Origin: Acidobacteriaceae bacterium
GTDB lineage: Bacteria > Acidobacteriota > Terriglobia > Bryobacterales > Bryobacteraceae
NCBI GenBank assembly: GCA_019240475.1
Contig: JAFAYI010000034.1
Span: forward strand, 62,001 to 126,000
Length of the DNA: 64,000 bases
Direction: 5' to 3'
Positions 36,463 to 44,779 of the stretch are shown piece after piece. The position numbers and the translations under genes are program-made. Every line of letters begins with the position of its first letter. Positions within the stretch are counted from its first letter, which is position 1. The notes below the pieces were generated by a model. The model did no database searches, was not told the DNA's origin, and saw only the letters and a program-made list of their open reading frames with translations.

Positions 36463-36813
36463 ATGGTTCCAGTGATGGAACTTTTCGGGAAGCTGTCACA
36501 AACCGGCTGTTGGAAATGGCTGCGATTCTGCATCTGGTGGGCGCTGATGCAGGTCTGCCTTTTGGGGCCGCAGCGCTGCCAGGCCGATATGAATCCGCCT
36601 AAACCGATCATCGGTGGAACTTACAAGCCGAAAGTACCAAAGATCATTCGGCGTGGGTCTACGAGAGCCAATTCCGCGAAGTATCCATTCGGCTCGAAAG
36701 CGAAAGGAAAGAACGCATTGACGGCGCACGACGCCTGGCGGCAGAGGGTATCGTCGCGCTTTAGCCAAGCGTCGAGAGCCGGTACTGATTCGACTCTGCT
36801 GTCACGCAGATAA
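36463..36813 (+). CDS. Small hypothetical secreted protein (uncertain)
   Basis: This 116-residue frame starts at MVPVMELFGKLSQTGCWKWL, continues with a hydrophobic, signal-like stretch (FCIWWALMQVCLLGPQRCQA) and ends with a basic, Lys/Arg-rich tail. No family is recognised. Start context is poor (GAGAGCC) and the longer open frame extends back over the thioesterase stop. The stretch 36416-36887 otherwise contains only the hairpin at 36820-36859. A spurious frame is possible. Confidence 0.3.
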   Translation: MVPVMELFGKLSQTGCWKWLRFCIWWALMQVCLLGPQRCQADMNPPKPIIGGTYKPKVPKIIRRGSTRANSAKYPFGSKAKGKNALTAHDAWRQRVSSRFSQASRAGTDSTLLSRR

Positions 36814-36819
36814 GTATCG

Positions 36820-36859
36820 GCGAGCCGCGAGCGGCACGGTATGCCGTTCAGCGGCTCGC
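36820..36859. terminator. Strong hairpin between convergent genes
   Basis: GCGAGCCGC (36820-36828) pairs with GCGGCTCGC (36851-36859), and an inner CGGCA/TGCCG pair (36832-36836 with 36842-36846) closes the loop. It sits between the small hypothetical gene and the 3' end of the lipoprotein gene. There is no T-run, so it is a candidate bidirectional terminator or mRNA-end stabiliser. Confidence 0.5.
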
Positions 36860-36887
36860 GCAGAATACGATTGCTCGGAGCGGAAGA

Positions 36888-38366
36888 CTAGTGGTGTTCC
36901 GTGTCCTTGGTGTTGGCCTTTTCCTGTTTGGTGTTCGGATGCGCCGCAGGCGCTTTGGGAGATTCCGCCGGTTTGGCCGCCGGGTGAGCGGGCGCTGGCG
37001 CCGGACGTGCTTCGGGTCGAGCCGGTGCTGGCGCAGGACGCGCTTCGGGTCGAGCCGGTGCTGGCGCCGGACGCGCTTCGGGTCGAGCCGGTGCTGGCGC
37101 AGGACGCGCTTCGGGTCGAGCCGGTGCTGGCGCCGGGCGCGCTTCGGGTCGAGCCGGCGCTGGCGCAGGACGTGCTTCGGGCCGAGCGGGCGCTGGCGCA
37201 GGACGTGCTTCGGGCCTTGCAGGCGGCGGAGGGGCGGGACGCGTTTCTGGACGAGCCGGAGCGGGCCTGCTTTCAGGAGTCGGCCGGGCCGGGGTGGCGG
37301 GTCTGGCTTCGGGCCGGGCTTCGGGTCGCGGTTGAGCGGGTTCATTGCGGCCCGGCTGGGCATTTGGCCGCGCGGCCGGCGCTGGCTGGCGGGCTTCAGG
37401 AGTGGGTCTCGCTTCCGGAGCATTGGCAGGATGTCCGGTGGCTCGCGCGGGTACTCCAGCCGGGGCAGGCGCCGGTGCGTGATACGAGGTGGCCAGCGGG
37501 CGAGCCGCGGCAAGCTGAGTTGGCCGTGCTTGATTGGCGCGCGCGAACTGCGCGGGATTGCTGGCGGCCTGGTGAACGTGCTGCACTTGGGCGGCGACTG
37601 GGGGCGTACGCTGCTCGCGCAAGACGGCCTGCTCGGCCGGAATCGGCCGCATGTTCACTCCGCCGCTTCCTCCGTTGTAGCTGACGCGCGTGTTATTTAC
37701 GACCGTCACGTTCTGTTCATACACGTTGTGTACCACCGTAACGTTCACATTGGTTACGGAGCGGTTATAGTCGAACCGCCCGCTGTTCCAGTAGCCGCCA
37801 TAGTAGCCGCGGCCGGTGTATCCGAAGCCGTAATTGATACCGCCGTAGAAACCGATGTGAGGAGCCCAATATCCCCGATGCAAACGGTAGCGGCCTCCGC
37901 TGAAACCCCAGTAGGGCGGAGTCCAGAGCGCGCCGACGTACGGCGCCACCACCCACGCGCCCGGAACCCAGTAATAACCGGACGATGAGTAGTCCCAGTA
38001 CCCGGGAGTCCACATGTAATCGTCTCCGGGACAGGGGGGTTGGCTGTAGTCGGGCAGTTCGGGTGGAGGCTGAGGGGCATATTCGGCAGGTTCGGCGTCC
38101 ACGTCGCTGCTGCCGCCGGAGCTATCGTAGTCGGGATAACTACCCTGACCCGAGGGCGGCGGCGGGGCGTTTTGCGCGGTATCGGCAGGGGCCGCCAGAT
38201 TGCCGTCCGCAGGGGGCGGCGCGGTCGACGACGTATCCGTCGCGGCTGCGGGCGCCGAAGCTGTCGAAGTTTGATCGGTGGCCGGAGGCTGACTCTTCTG
38301 GCAGCCTGTCGCAAGGAGGGCGACTACTCCGACCGCGCAAACCGAAAGGACGCTGATTTGTCTCAT
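36888..38366 (-). CDS. Lipoprotein with YXWGXW-type repeats and Pro/Ala/Arg-rich tandem repeat tail
   Basis: This 492-residue protein starts with a lipoprotein signal peptide, lipobox LATGC (Cys at about residue 22). A Ser/Thr/Pro-rich spacer follows, then aromatic repeats around residues 110-200 (MWTPGYWDYSS, YYWVPGAWVVAPYVGALWTPPYWGF, YRLHRGYWAPHIGFYGGINYGFGY) of the YXWGXW kind. A VNVTVVHNVYEQNVTVVNNTRVSYNGG beta segment follows, and the Pro/Ala/Arg tail contains about seven copies of an 11-residue PEARPAPAPAR unit. Such proteins are outer-membrane-associated in Acidobacteria; function unknown. The start at 38366 gives the lipobox; a Met 13 codons earlier has no supporting context. Confidence 0.8.
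   Translation of the reverse strand: MRQISVLSVCAVGVVALLATGCQKSQPPATDQTSTASAPAAATDTSSTAPPPADGNLAAPADTAQNAPPPPSGQGSYPDYDSSGGSSDVDAEPAEYAPQPPPELPDYSQPPCPGDDYMWTPGYWDYSSSGYYWVPGAWVVAPYVGALWTPPYWGFSGGRYRLHRGYWAPHIGFYGGINYGFGYTGRGYYGGYWNSGRFDYNRSVTNVNVTVVHNVYEQNVTVVNNTRVSYNGGSGGVNMRPIPAEQAVLREQRTPPVAAQVQHVHQAASNPAQFARANQARPTQLAAARPLATSYHAPAPAPAGVPARATGHPANAPEARPTPEARQPAPAARPNAQPGRNEPAQPRPEARPEARPATPARPTPESRPAPARPETRPAPPPPARPEARPAPAPARPEARPAPAPARPEARPAPAPARPEARPAPAPARPEARPAPAPARPEARPAPAPARPEARPAPAPAHPAAKPAESPKAPAAHPNTKQEKANTKDTEHH
37003..37215 (-). repeat. 33-bp in-frame tandem repeat, about 6.4 copies
   Basis: Copies begin at 37003, 37036, 37069, 37102, 37135, 37168 and (partial) 37201, each 33 bp and differing by a few bases (for example GGACGTGC versus GGACGCGC). 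They encode the 11-residue PEARPAPAPAR unit of the lipoprotein tail. Copies of exactly constant length with a few alternating variants point to recent slippage or unequal crossover. Confidence 0.9.
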
Positions 38367-38471
38367 AACGTTCTGTTCTAAAGGCTGGACGCAGCCGTAT
38401 GGCAAGACTTATCAAAGTGAATCGATTTTAAGCTTTGAACGGCGCGGCGCTGTGTGAGGTGGTCGACGCAG

Positions 38472-38540
38472 CTATTCGATTCGGAGCGCGTTCAGCGGCG
38501 AAATAGACGCGGCGCGTCCAGAGAACAGGCTAGCGGGAAG
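38472..38540 (-). pseudogene. C-terminal remnant of an FtsX/MacB-type (ADOP) permease
   Basis: Read on the minus strand, 38540-38472 encodes LPASLFSGRAASISPLNALR plus IE and a stop. This matches the invariant end of FtsX-type permeases of the Acidobacteria ADOP family (..P..RAA.idPl.ALR.E). A stop codon immediately precedes the fragment in its frame, and it overlaps the end of the Wzt-like ATPase gene in another frame. It looks like the 3' scar of a deleted permease gene. Confidence 0.65.
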
Positions 38541-39309
38541 CTACTTCTATGAGAACGGGTTCTTCCGGGGTCGCGCGGTCGCGATAGAGTTGGACGGCTT
38601 GCTCGGGTTCCCCATCGAACAGGAATTGTCCTCTTTCGAGATAGACCGCCCGATCACAGAACTTCAAGACCTGGTCCATCGAATGAGTGACTAACAGGAT
38701 GGTCTTGCCGGCGGCACGGAAACGCTTGAGTTTCTCAAAGCACTTGGCTTGAAAGGGCATGTCGCCGACGGCCAGTATCTCGTCTACGACCAGGATGTCG
38801 GGATCGACTTCGGTCGCCACGGCGAAGGCGAGGCGCGTGTACATGCCGGAAGAGTACTGCTTGACGGGCGCGTCGATGAAATCGCCGATGTCGGCGAATT
38901 CGATGATGCGGTCCTGGCGGCCGAGCATCTCGCGCTTGGAGTAGCCGAGCAGCAGGCCGTTGAGCAGGATGTTCTCGCGGCCGGTGAGTTCGTGATGGAA
39001 TCCGGCGCCTAGCTCGATCAGAGGGGCGACGGTTCCGGTGACTTCCACGCGTCCGGCTGTAGGCCTGTAAACGCCGGCGATGATTTTGAGCAGAGTGCTT
39101 TTTCCGGAACCGTTGCGGCCGACGATGCCGAGCATTTCGCCGCGCGCAACCGTCAGGTTTATGTCTTTGAGCGCGTCGAAATCGTGGTAGCTGGTCTTGT
39201 GGCGGAAGAAGCGCGAGAAGAGCTCTCGAATGGTGTCGGGGCGCTCGCTGATGACGCGATAGCGCTGTGTGACGCCTTGCAGCCGGATGGGAACCGATTC
39301 AGATGCCAT
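38530..39309 (-). CDS. Polysaccharide ABC exporter ATP-binding protein (Wzt/TagH-like)
   Basis: This 259-residue ATPase has GRNGSGKST (Walker A, about residues 64-72), signature SSGMYTRLAF, Walker B ILVVDEILAVGD and THSMDQVLKFCDRAVYLERG, all typical of the polysaccharide/teichoic-acid export subfamily. It lacks the extra C-terminal carbohydrate-binding domain of long Wzt proteins. With the permease 6 bases upstream it forms a complete two-gene exporter, probably moving undecaprenyl-linked glycan across the inner membrane. Confidence 0.93.
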   Translation of the reverse strand: MASESVPIRLQGVTQRYRVISERPDTIRELFSRFFRHKTSYHDFDALKDINLTVARGEMLGIVGRNGSGKSTLLKIIAGVYRPTAGRVEVTGTVAPLIELGAGFHHELTGRENILLNGLLLGYSKREMLGRQDRIIEFADIGDFIDAPVKQYSSGMYTRLAFAVATEVDPDILVVDEILAVGDMPFQAKCFEKLKRFRAAGKTILLVTHSMDQVLKFCDRAVYLERGQFLFDGEPEQAVQLYRDRATPEEPVLIEVASR

Positions 39310-39315
39310 GCGCGA

Positions 39316-40092
39316 TTAAACGTAGAACACGAAGTCGTTCTGGTGGCGCCGGAACACGGCGAAGCCGATGAAGAGCGCAATGAAGGCGCAAAGAAACGAC
39401 GCGAAGATCGATTCGGGCGTAGGCAACAGGCCGTAGTAGACGCTGAGCCGAAAGCCATTCAGAACAAATTGGATGGGATTGAGCTTGAAAATCCAGCGAT
39501 ATTTTTCGGGGAAGAAATCGATGGAATAGATGATGGGCGTGATATAGAACCAGGCCTGCAGCACGATTTGCAAGATGTGGGCCACGTCGCGGTAATAGAC
39601 ATTGGCGGCGGCGAAGAAGAAAGTTGCGCCCAGGGTGAAGATCGTAAGCGCGAGCAGCGGCACCGGCAGATAGATCCAGGTCAGGTGAAAGGGGTGACCC
39701 ATGAGCACAACGATCAGCGCCAGCGGAATGATCGACAGCAGCAGGTTGATCATGTTGGAGGCCACGGCCGCCACTGGAAAGACCAGCTTCGCCACGCGAA
39801 CCTTCTTAATCAGGTCGGCGTTACCGACGATGGATTCGACCGCGTAGGATAGCGACTGGGAGAAAAAGGTCCAGGGCAACAGCACGCTGAGCAGGAAGAT
39901 TGCGTAGTGCGGGATGTTGATCTTCATGATGGTGGAGAAGACAACGCTCAACACCAGCATGAGCAGCATGGGATTCAACAAGGCCCATAGGAAGCCGAGA
40001 ACGGACCGCTTATAGCGGATCTTAAGCTCCTTCATGGCGAGAGCCCAAATCAATTCGCGATAGCGGTATGTTTCCCGCACTAATTCATTCAT
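39316..40092 (-). CDS. Polysaccharide ABC exporter permease (Wzm/TagG-like)
   Basis: This 258-residue ABC-2 permease has six predicted helices. The N-terminal pattern LIWALAMKELKIRYKRSVLGFLWALLNPM is the hallmark of the Wzm/KpsM/TagG group, with the later FF..NVYYRDVAHILQIVLQAWFYITPIIYS. It pairs with the ATPase downstream. It exports lipid-linked polysaccharide; linkage to the sugar-nucleotide operon at 29-32 kb is plausible but they are 7 kb apart. Confidence 0.93.
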   Translation of the reverse strand: MNELVRETYRYRELIWALAMKELKIRYKRSVLGFLWALLNPMLLMLVLSVVFSTIMKINIPHYAIFLLSVLLPWTFFSQSLSYAVESIVGNADLIKKVRVAKLVFPVAAVASNMINLLLSIIPLALIVVLMGHPFHLTWIYLPVPLLALTIFTLGATFFFAAANVYYRDVAHILQIVLQAWFYITPIIYSIDFFPEKYRWIFKLNPIQFVLNGFRLSVYYGLLPTPESIFASFLCAFIALFIGFAVFRRHQNDFVFYV

Positions 40093-40193
40093 TGGTGGTT
40101 CGAGACGCGGTTATAACCGCGATGAAAGCGGCCGGCCCGGGACTTATCGAGTAAGCCCTATTGTAACGTGGCGGATTGCGGCGGAGCGCGGAA

Positions 40194-40928
40194 TCAGATT
40201 CCGGTCCAGCGGATGAAGAGAGCGGCCGCGGCGGCGCCGCAGAGAGGGCCGAAGATGGGCACCCAGGCGTAAGCCCAATCGGAGGGACCTTTGCCCGGGA
40301 TGGGAAGAAAGGCGTGGGCGAGACGAGGGCCGAAGTCGCGCGCGGGATTGATAGCATAGCCGGTTGTGCCGCCGAGAGAAAGGCCGATGCTCCAGACCAC
40401 CGCGCCGACGAGAATTGGTCCCAGGCCTGGAGCGACGCCGCCCGGGGCGAGACGGCGGGAGACGAGCGCGGAGGCAACCAGCACGAGGATGAACGTTCCG
40501 ATGACTTCGCTCAAGAAGTTGGCGCCCAGGCTGCGGATGGCTGGACCGGTTGAGAAACAGGCAAGCTTCTCGGCCGCGCTTTGAGTGACGCGCCAGTGGG
40601 GCAGGTAGAACAACCAGACCAGAACCGCGCCTGCGAGGGCGCCGAGAATCTGGGCGGGGATGTAGGTGAAGAGGCGCTCGGGGTGGCCGGTCATCAGAAC
40701 GGAAGCGACCGTGAAGGCGGGGTTCAGGTGGGCATCGGAATCGCCGATGGAGATGGCAACGGCGACTCCGCTGAAGACCGCGAGGGCCCATCCGACGCTG
40801 ATCGCCACCCAGCCCGCGTTCTGGGCTTTGGAGCGAGCCAACAGCACGCCACCGACCACGCCGTTGCCTAAGAGGATCAGAACCATGGTGCCCACGAATT
40901 CGCCCAAGACCGCGGAGTCTATGTTCAT
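40194..40928 (-). CDS. glpF: Glycerol facilitator / aquaporin (MIP family)
   Basis: This 244-residue six-helix channel has both NPA boxes: HLNPAFT and AINPARDFGPR. The Asp after the second NPAR (NPARD) is typical of aquaglyceroporins rather than water-only channels. Glycerol import fits the operon: its start overlaps the glpD stop by ATGA, and glpK lies upstream. It therefore closes a glpK-glpD-glpF unit. Confidence 0.92.
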   Translation of the reverse strand: MNIDSAVLGEFVGTMVLILLGNGVVGGVLLARSKAQNAGWVAISVGWALAVFSGVAVAISIGDSDAHLNPAFTVASVLMTGHPERLFTYIPAQILGALAGAVLVWLFYLPHWRVTQSAAEKLACFSTGPAIRSLGANFLSEVIGTFILVLVASALVSRRLAPGGVAPGLGPILVGAVVWSIGLSLGGTTGYAINPARDFGPRLAHAFLPIPGKGPSDWAYAWVPIFGPLCGAAAAALFIRWTGI

Positions 40929-42409
40929 AAGGTGTATTGTTCAGCCAATCTACTGTATGCGACGAGCTGGTCGCGTTCCCAGGCGGGATCGAGTTGAAGC
41001 TCGGCGGCCATGAGGCGGACCACGGCAGGCGCGGCATCGAGGCTTGCGCGAGCGTCGAGAAACAGGGCGCGCGCGCGGCGGGCGAGTACGTCTTCGAGGC
41101 GGCGCGCCATCTCATAGCGCACGGCGCGGATCACGTCTGCTTTGCCGAATTCAAACGCGGGATGAAGGGGCTCGGCAGGCGTGGAAGCTTCGTCGGCGTG
41201 TAGGCGCAAGTTGGCGGTTTTCGAAGCGAGACGCGGCAGTCCGGCGAGCGGCGCGGCACGATCGATGACGTCTTCGGCCATCTTCCGATAGGTAGTCCAT
41301 TTGCCGCCGACGATGGTGACCAGGCGGGAATGCGAGATGAGGATGGTGTGATCGCGCGATAGCGCGGCTGTGCTGGCCGTCGACGAACGCGAAACGAGCG
41401 GGCGCTGTCCGCTCCAGACGCTCAGGACGTCGGCGGGCAAGGGCCGGCGGCCGAGGAACCGCTCGATGTGCTCGACCAGGTAATCGCGCTCCTGCCGGGT
41501 GGAACGCGGCTCAAGCTCGGGCTTAGGAACCGGATCGTCCGTGGTTCCAACCAGAACGCGCCCGCGCCACGGGATGGCGAAGAGGACACGACCATCAGCG
41601 GTGCGCGGAATCATGAGCGCGTTTTCGGAGGGAAGAAAGGAGCGAGGGAGAACGAAATGCGTGCCTTGGCTGGCGGTGACGATCGAGGGGGTCGCAGGAT
41701 CGTCCATGCGCCTGACGGAGTCCGAGAATATGCCGGTGGCGTTGACGACGACTTTGGCGCTCAATTCAAAGGCGCGGCCGGTTTCCGAATCGGTCGCGGC
41801 GACGCCGCGCAGCCGGCCCTGAGCTTTGAGCAGCTGCGACACGGGCGCATAGTTGAGAGCCGTGCCGCCGAGATCGAACAGAGTGCGCAGCAGCGCGATG
41901 GCGAAGCGGGCATCGTCGAACTGGCCGTCGTAGTAGAGAATGCCGCCGCGAAGACCTCGCGGCTGAAGGGTGGGAAGGGCGGCGCGCACGGCGGCGGGCG
42001 AGAGCAGCTTGGAACGGCCGAGCGATTCGCCGCCGGAGAGCAGGTCGTAAAACGTGAGTCCGACACTGTAGAACGGCAGGTCCCACATCGAATACGCGGG
42101 AACGATGAAGGCGCGGCAATGGGCGAGATCGGGAGCGTTACGCAGGATGCGGCCGCGCTCGCGCAAGGCTTCGAGCACCAGCTTGAGATTTCCCTGGCGC
42201 AGATAGCGCACGCCGCCGTGCACGAGCTTGGTGCTGCGGCTAGAGGTGGCTTGCGCGAAATCGCGCGCTTCGAGAAGCAGCGTCCTGTAGCCGCGCGAAG
42301 CCGCTTCGACGGCGGCGCCCAGGCCCGTTGCGCCGCCTCCAATGACGAGGACATCCCACTCCGGGGTGTCGGAGAGTTGGGCGAGGATCTCGGAACGGCG
42401 GAGCGTCAA
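40925..42409 (-). CDS. glpD: Aerobic glycerol-3-phosphate dehydrogenase
   Basis: GlpD is a membrane-associated FAD enzyme oxidising glycerol-3-phosphate to dihydroxyacetone phosphate with quinone as acceptor. The 494-residue product has the FAD motif DVLVIGGGATGLGAAVEAASRG, the RSTKLVHGGVRYL substrate segment, and the C-terminal GGKWTTYRKMAEDVID. I choose the TTG at 42409, preceded by AAGAGA and just after the glpK stop; the longer open frame from 42547 runs inside glpK. It is second in the glp operon. Confidence 0.95.
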   Translation of the reverse strand: MTLRRSEILAQLSDTPEWDVLVIGGGATGLGAAVEAASRGYRTLLLEARDFAQATSSRSTKLVHGGVRYLRQGNLKLVLEALRERGRILRNAPDLAHCRAFIVPAYSMWDLPFYSVGLTFYDLLSGGESLGRSKLLSPAAVRAALPTLQPRGLRGGILYYDGQFDDARFAIALLRTLFDLGGTALNYAPVSQLLKAQGRLRGVAATDSETGRAFELSAKVVVNATGIFSDSVRRMDDPATPSIVTASQGTHFVLPRSFLPSENALMIPRTADGRVLFAIPWRGRVLVGTTDDPVPKPELEPRSTRQERDYLVEHIERFLGRRPLPADVLSVWSGQRPLVSRSSTASTAALSRDHTILISHSRLVTIVGGKWTTYRKMAEDVIDRAAPLAGLPRLASKTANLRLHADEASTPAEPLHPAFEFGKADVIRAVRYEMARRLEDVLARRARALFLDARASLDAAPAVVRLMAAELQLDPAWERDQLVAYSRLAEQYTL

Positions 42410-42425
42410 GGCGTTCTCTTGAAGA

Positions 42426-43922
42426 TTAGGGCTGCTCCCACTCGCGGGCGCGGTCGAGCGCACGAGACCAGGCCGCGCGGCGCTGCGCTCGTTCATCGGC
42501 GCCGATCTTCGGTTCAAAGCGCCGATCGACAGCCCATTGCCGCTCAAGCTCCGCCTGATCTGGCCAGAAGCCGACGGCGAGGCCAGCCAGGTAGGCGGCG
42601 CCGAGGACTGTGGTTTCGGGATTCGAAGGCCGTGTAACAGGGATGCCTAAGAGGTCGGCTTGCATTTGCATCAGCAAGTTATTGCGGGCCGCGCCGCCAT
42701 CCACTCGCAGTTCTTGAATCGGTGCTCCGGAATCGCTTTCCATCGCGGCGAGAACGTCCGCCACTTGGAACGCGATACCTTCGAGCGCGGCGCGCGCGAT
42801 ATGGGCGCGACTGCTCCCGCGGGTCAAGCCTAGGATGGCGCCGCGGGCGTATTGATCCCAATGCGGGGCGCCGAGTCCGGCGAAGGCCGGAACGAGATAC
42901 AGGCCGCCGGTATCCTGGACGCCGGCGGCGAGCGCCTCGATGTCTTCGGCGGCGCGGATGATCTGCAATTCGTCGCGAAGCCATTGCACCACGGCGCCCG
43001 CAATAAAAATGCTGCCTTCGAGCGCATAGCTGGCGCGCCCATGGACTCGCCAGGCGACGGTGGTCAGCAGCTTGTTGCGCGAAGCGACGGCGCGCTCGCC
43101 TGTGTTCAGCAGCATGAAGCTGCCGGTTCCATAGGTGCACTTCGCCATTCCCGGGCGAGTACACATCTGGCCGAAAAGCGCGGATTGCTGATCGCCGGCG
43201 ATGCCAGCGATGGGAATCCCTTCCAACACGCCGCTGGTCTTGCCGCACTCTTCGCTGGAGGCTACGATTTCGGGCAGCAGCGAAGCGGGAATTTCGAACA
43301 GACGCAGCAGGTCGCCGTCCCAGCTCTGCGTGTGCAGATTGAAGAGCATGGTGCGGGAGGCGTTCGTGACGTCGGTGACGTGCCTCGCGCCGCCGGTGAG
43401 CTTCCAGATGAGCCAGCTATCGACCGTGCCGAAGGCAAGCTCGCCGCGGGAGGCTCGATCTCTTGCGCCGGGCACATGGTCGAGCATCCAACGAATCTTG
43501 CTGCCCGAGAAATAGGCGTCGATGACTAAGCCGGTCTTCCGCTGAATGAGTTGTTCATGGCCCTGTTCGCGAAGCAGGTCGCAGAAAGAGGCGGTGCGGC
43601 GGTCCTGCCAAACGATGGCGTTATGAATCGGCTCCCCGGTCTTGCGGTCCCACACAATCGTGGTTTCGCGCTGATTGGTGATGCCGATGGCGGCAACGGA
43701 ATCGGAGTTGACGCCAGCCTGGGCAAGCGCCTCGATGGCGACTCCGGCCTGCGAGGACCAGATTTCAATCGGATCGTGTTCTACCCAGCCCGGCTTCGGG
43801 AAGATCTGACGGAAGGGCGTTTGCGCATGCCCGAGCACGCGCCCGTCGCCGCCGACCAGAACCGCGCGAGAGCTAGTGGTTCCTTGATCGAGAGCCAGAA
43901 TGTATTTCCGAGCCGGCATCAC
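42426..43922 (-). CDS. glpK: Glycerol kinase
   Basis: This 498-residue FGGY-family kinase phosphorylates glycerol. Seen: YILALDQGTTSSRAVL, GWVEHDPIEIW, IGITNQRETTIVWD, the GIAGDQQSALFGQ active-site loop, YGTGSFMLLNTG and RVDGGAARNNLLMQ. Length and order are standard. It begins the glpK-glpD-glpF operon. The adjacent Met codons at 43922 and 43919 are both possible starts. Confidence 0.97.
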   Translation of the reverse strand: MMPARKYILALDQGTTSSRAVLVGGDGRVLGHAQTPFRQIFPKPGWVEHDPIEIWSSQAGVAIEALAQAGVNSDSVAAIGITNQRETTIVWDRKTGEPIHNAIVWQDRRTASFCDLLREQGHEQLIQRKTGLVIDAYFSGSKIRWMLDHVPGARDRASRGELAFGTVDSWLIWKLTGGARHVTDVTNASRTMLFNLHTQSWDGDLLRLFEIPASLLPEIVASSEECGKTSGVLEGIPIAGIAGDQQSALFGQMCTRPGMAKCTYGTGSFMLLNTGERAVASRNKLLTTVAWRVHGRASYALEGSIFIAGAVVQWLRDELQIIRAAEDIEALAAGVQDTGGLYLVPAFAGLGAPHWDQYARGAILGLTRGSSRAHIARAALEGIAFQVADVLAAMESDSGAPIQELRVDGGAARNNLLMQMQADLLGIPVTRPSNPETTVLGAAYLAGLAVGFWPDQAELERQWAVDRRFEPKIGADERAQRRAAWSRALDRAREWEQP

Positions 43923-44119
43923 CCGAGGGTATCAACTGCGGCAGGCGCTGCGCGGCGGCAACAATGCGCGTTTTTGCCAAACGAAATGGCAGGAGGCGGC
44001 CTAGGGCCGCGAGCCTAGCGATGACAGCAAGGGAAAAGAATGTAAGTGCAATGCAGGCATAGAGATGGGAGGATTTGGCGGGGGTTTGAGAACGGCGCCT
44101 TGGAGAAACTTGGGCGACT

Positions 44120-44779
44120 ATGCCGGGGCAAACAGGGCCAAAGACGCCGGAAGGCAAGGGGAATTCCAGCCAGAATGCGAGGAAGCACGGGATGCGGTCG
44201 CGGAGCGTGATTGCGGGCGATGAGCTGCAGGAGGATTTCGACCGGCTGGCGGCGGGATGGCGAGCCGAGTATGAGCCGGAGGGACAGGCGGGAGAGTCGC
44301 TGATAGAGCGGGTGATTCTGGGGGATTGGTTCTTACGGCGGGCCGAGCGCGTGTGCATGGAAGCGGAGGCGGAGCTGGCCGCGGTGCATCCGCTGGACTG
44401 GACCGAGGAGCAGCATAAGCAGATGCAGTTGTATTCGCGGTATAAGACGACAGCGGAACGGTCTTTTTACCGGGCGTTTTATGCAGTGCGGGGGCTGCGG
44501 AAGGACAAGCTGAAAGAGGAACTGGACATCGCGCGAGTGCGGAAGCAGATGGAGCAGTGCGCGCGGGAGATTTTGAAAGAGGCGGGCGAGGAAGCGAAGA
44601 TACAGAGTAAGTCAACGAGTAAGACGAAGGGCGCGATTGAGGCGAGATTAGGGCATGCGCAGTTACAGGCGAGCCAAGGCGCCGTGGTTCGGGAAGCGAA
44701 GAAAGAGATTCGGGTGGGAAGAGGGCCGGTCAGGGCGTGCCGCGCGGGCGGCTCGCCTGGGGACGCGCAAGGTACTTAA
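44120..44779 (+). CDS. Conserved hypothetical protein with SQNARKHG motif
   Basis: The 219-residue product begins PGQTGPKTPEGKGNSSQNARKHGM, a Lys/Arg/Gly-rich, AT-hook-like N-terminus that I recognise from families present in several copies in Acidobacteria and Planctomycetes genomes. The middle is helical and charged (ERVILGDWFLRRAERVCMEAEAEL..), ending in a poorly conserved basic tail. Function is unknown; nucleic-acid binding is guessed from the N-terminus. The stop abuts the ThuA-like gene, which converges with it (stops adjacent at 44779/44780). Confidence 0.65.
   Translation: MPGQTGPKTPEGKGNSSQNARKHGMRSRSVIAGDELQEDFDRLAAGWRAEYEPEGQAGESLIERVILGDWFLRRAERVCMEAEAELAAVHPLDWTEEQHKQMQLYSRYKTTAERSFYRAFYAVRGLRKDKLKEELDIARVRKQMEQCAREILKEAGEEAKIQSKSTSKTKGAIEARLGHAQLQASQGAVVREAKKEIRVGRGPVRACRAGGSPGDAQGT

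Noticed and set aside
37003..37215. CRISPR-like array
   Set aside because: Repeats are contiguous without spacers and in frame with a coding sequence.
36891..37988. 365-codon plus-strand frame through the tandem repeat
   Set aside because: Consists of Arg/Cys/Trp repeats produced by reading the PEARPAPAPAR array backwards; the minus-strand lipoprotein has signal peptide and lipobox.
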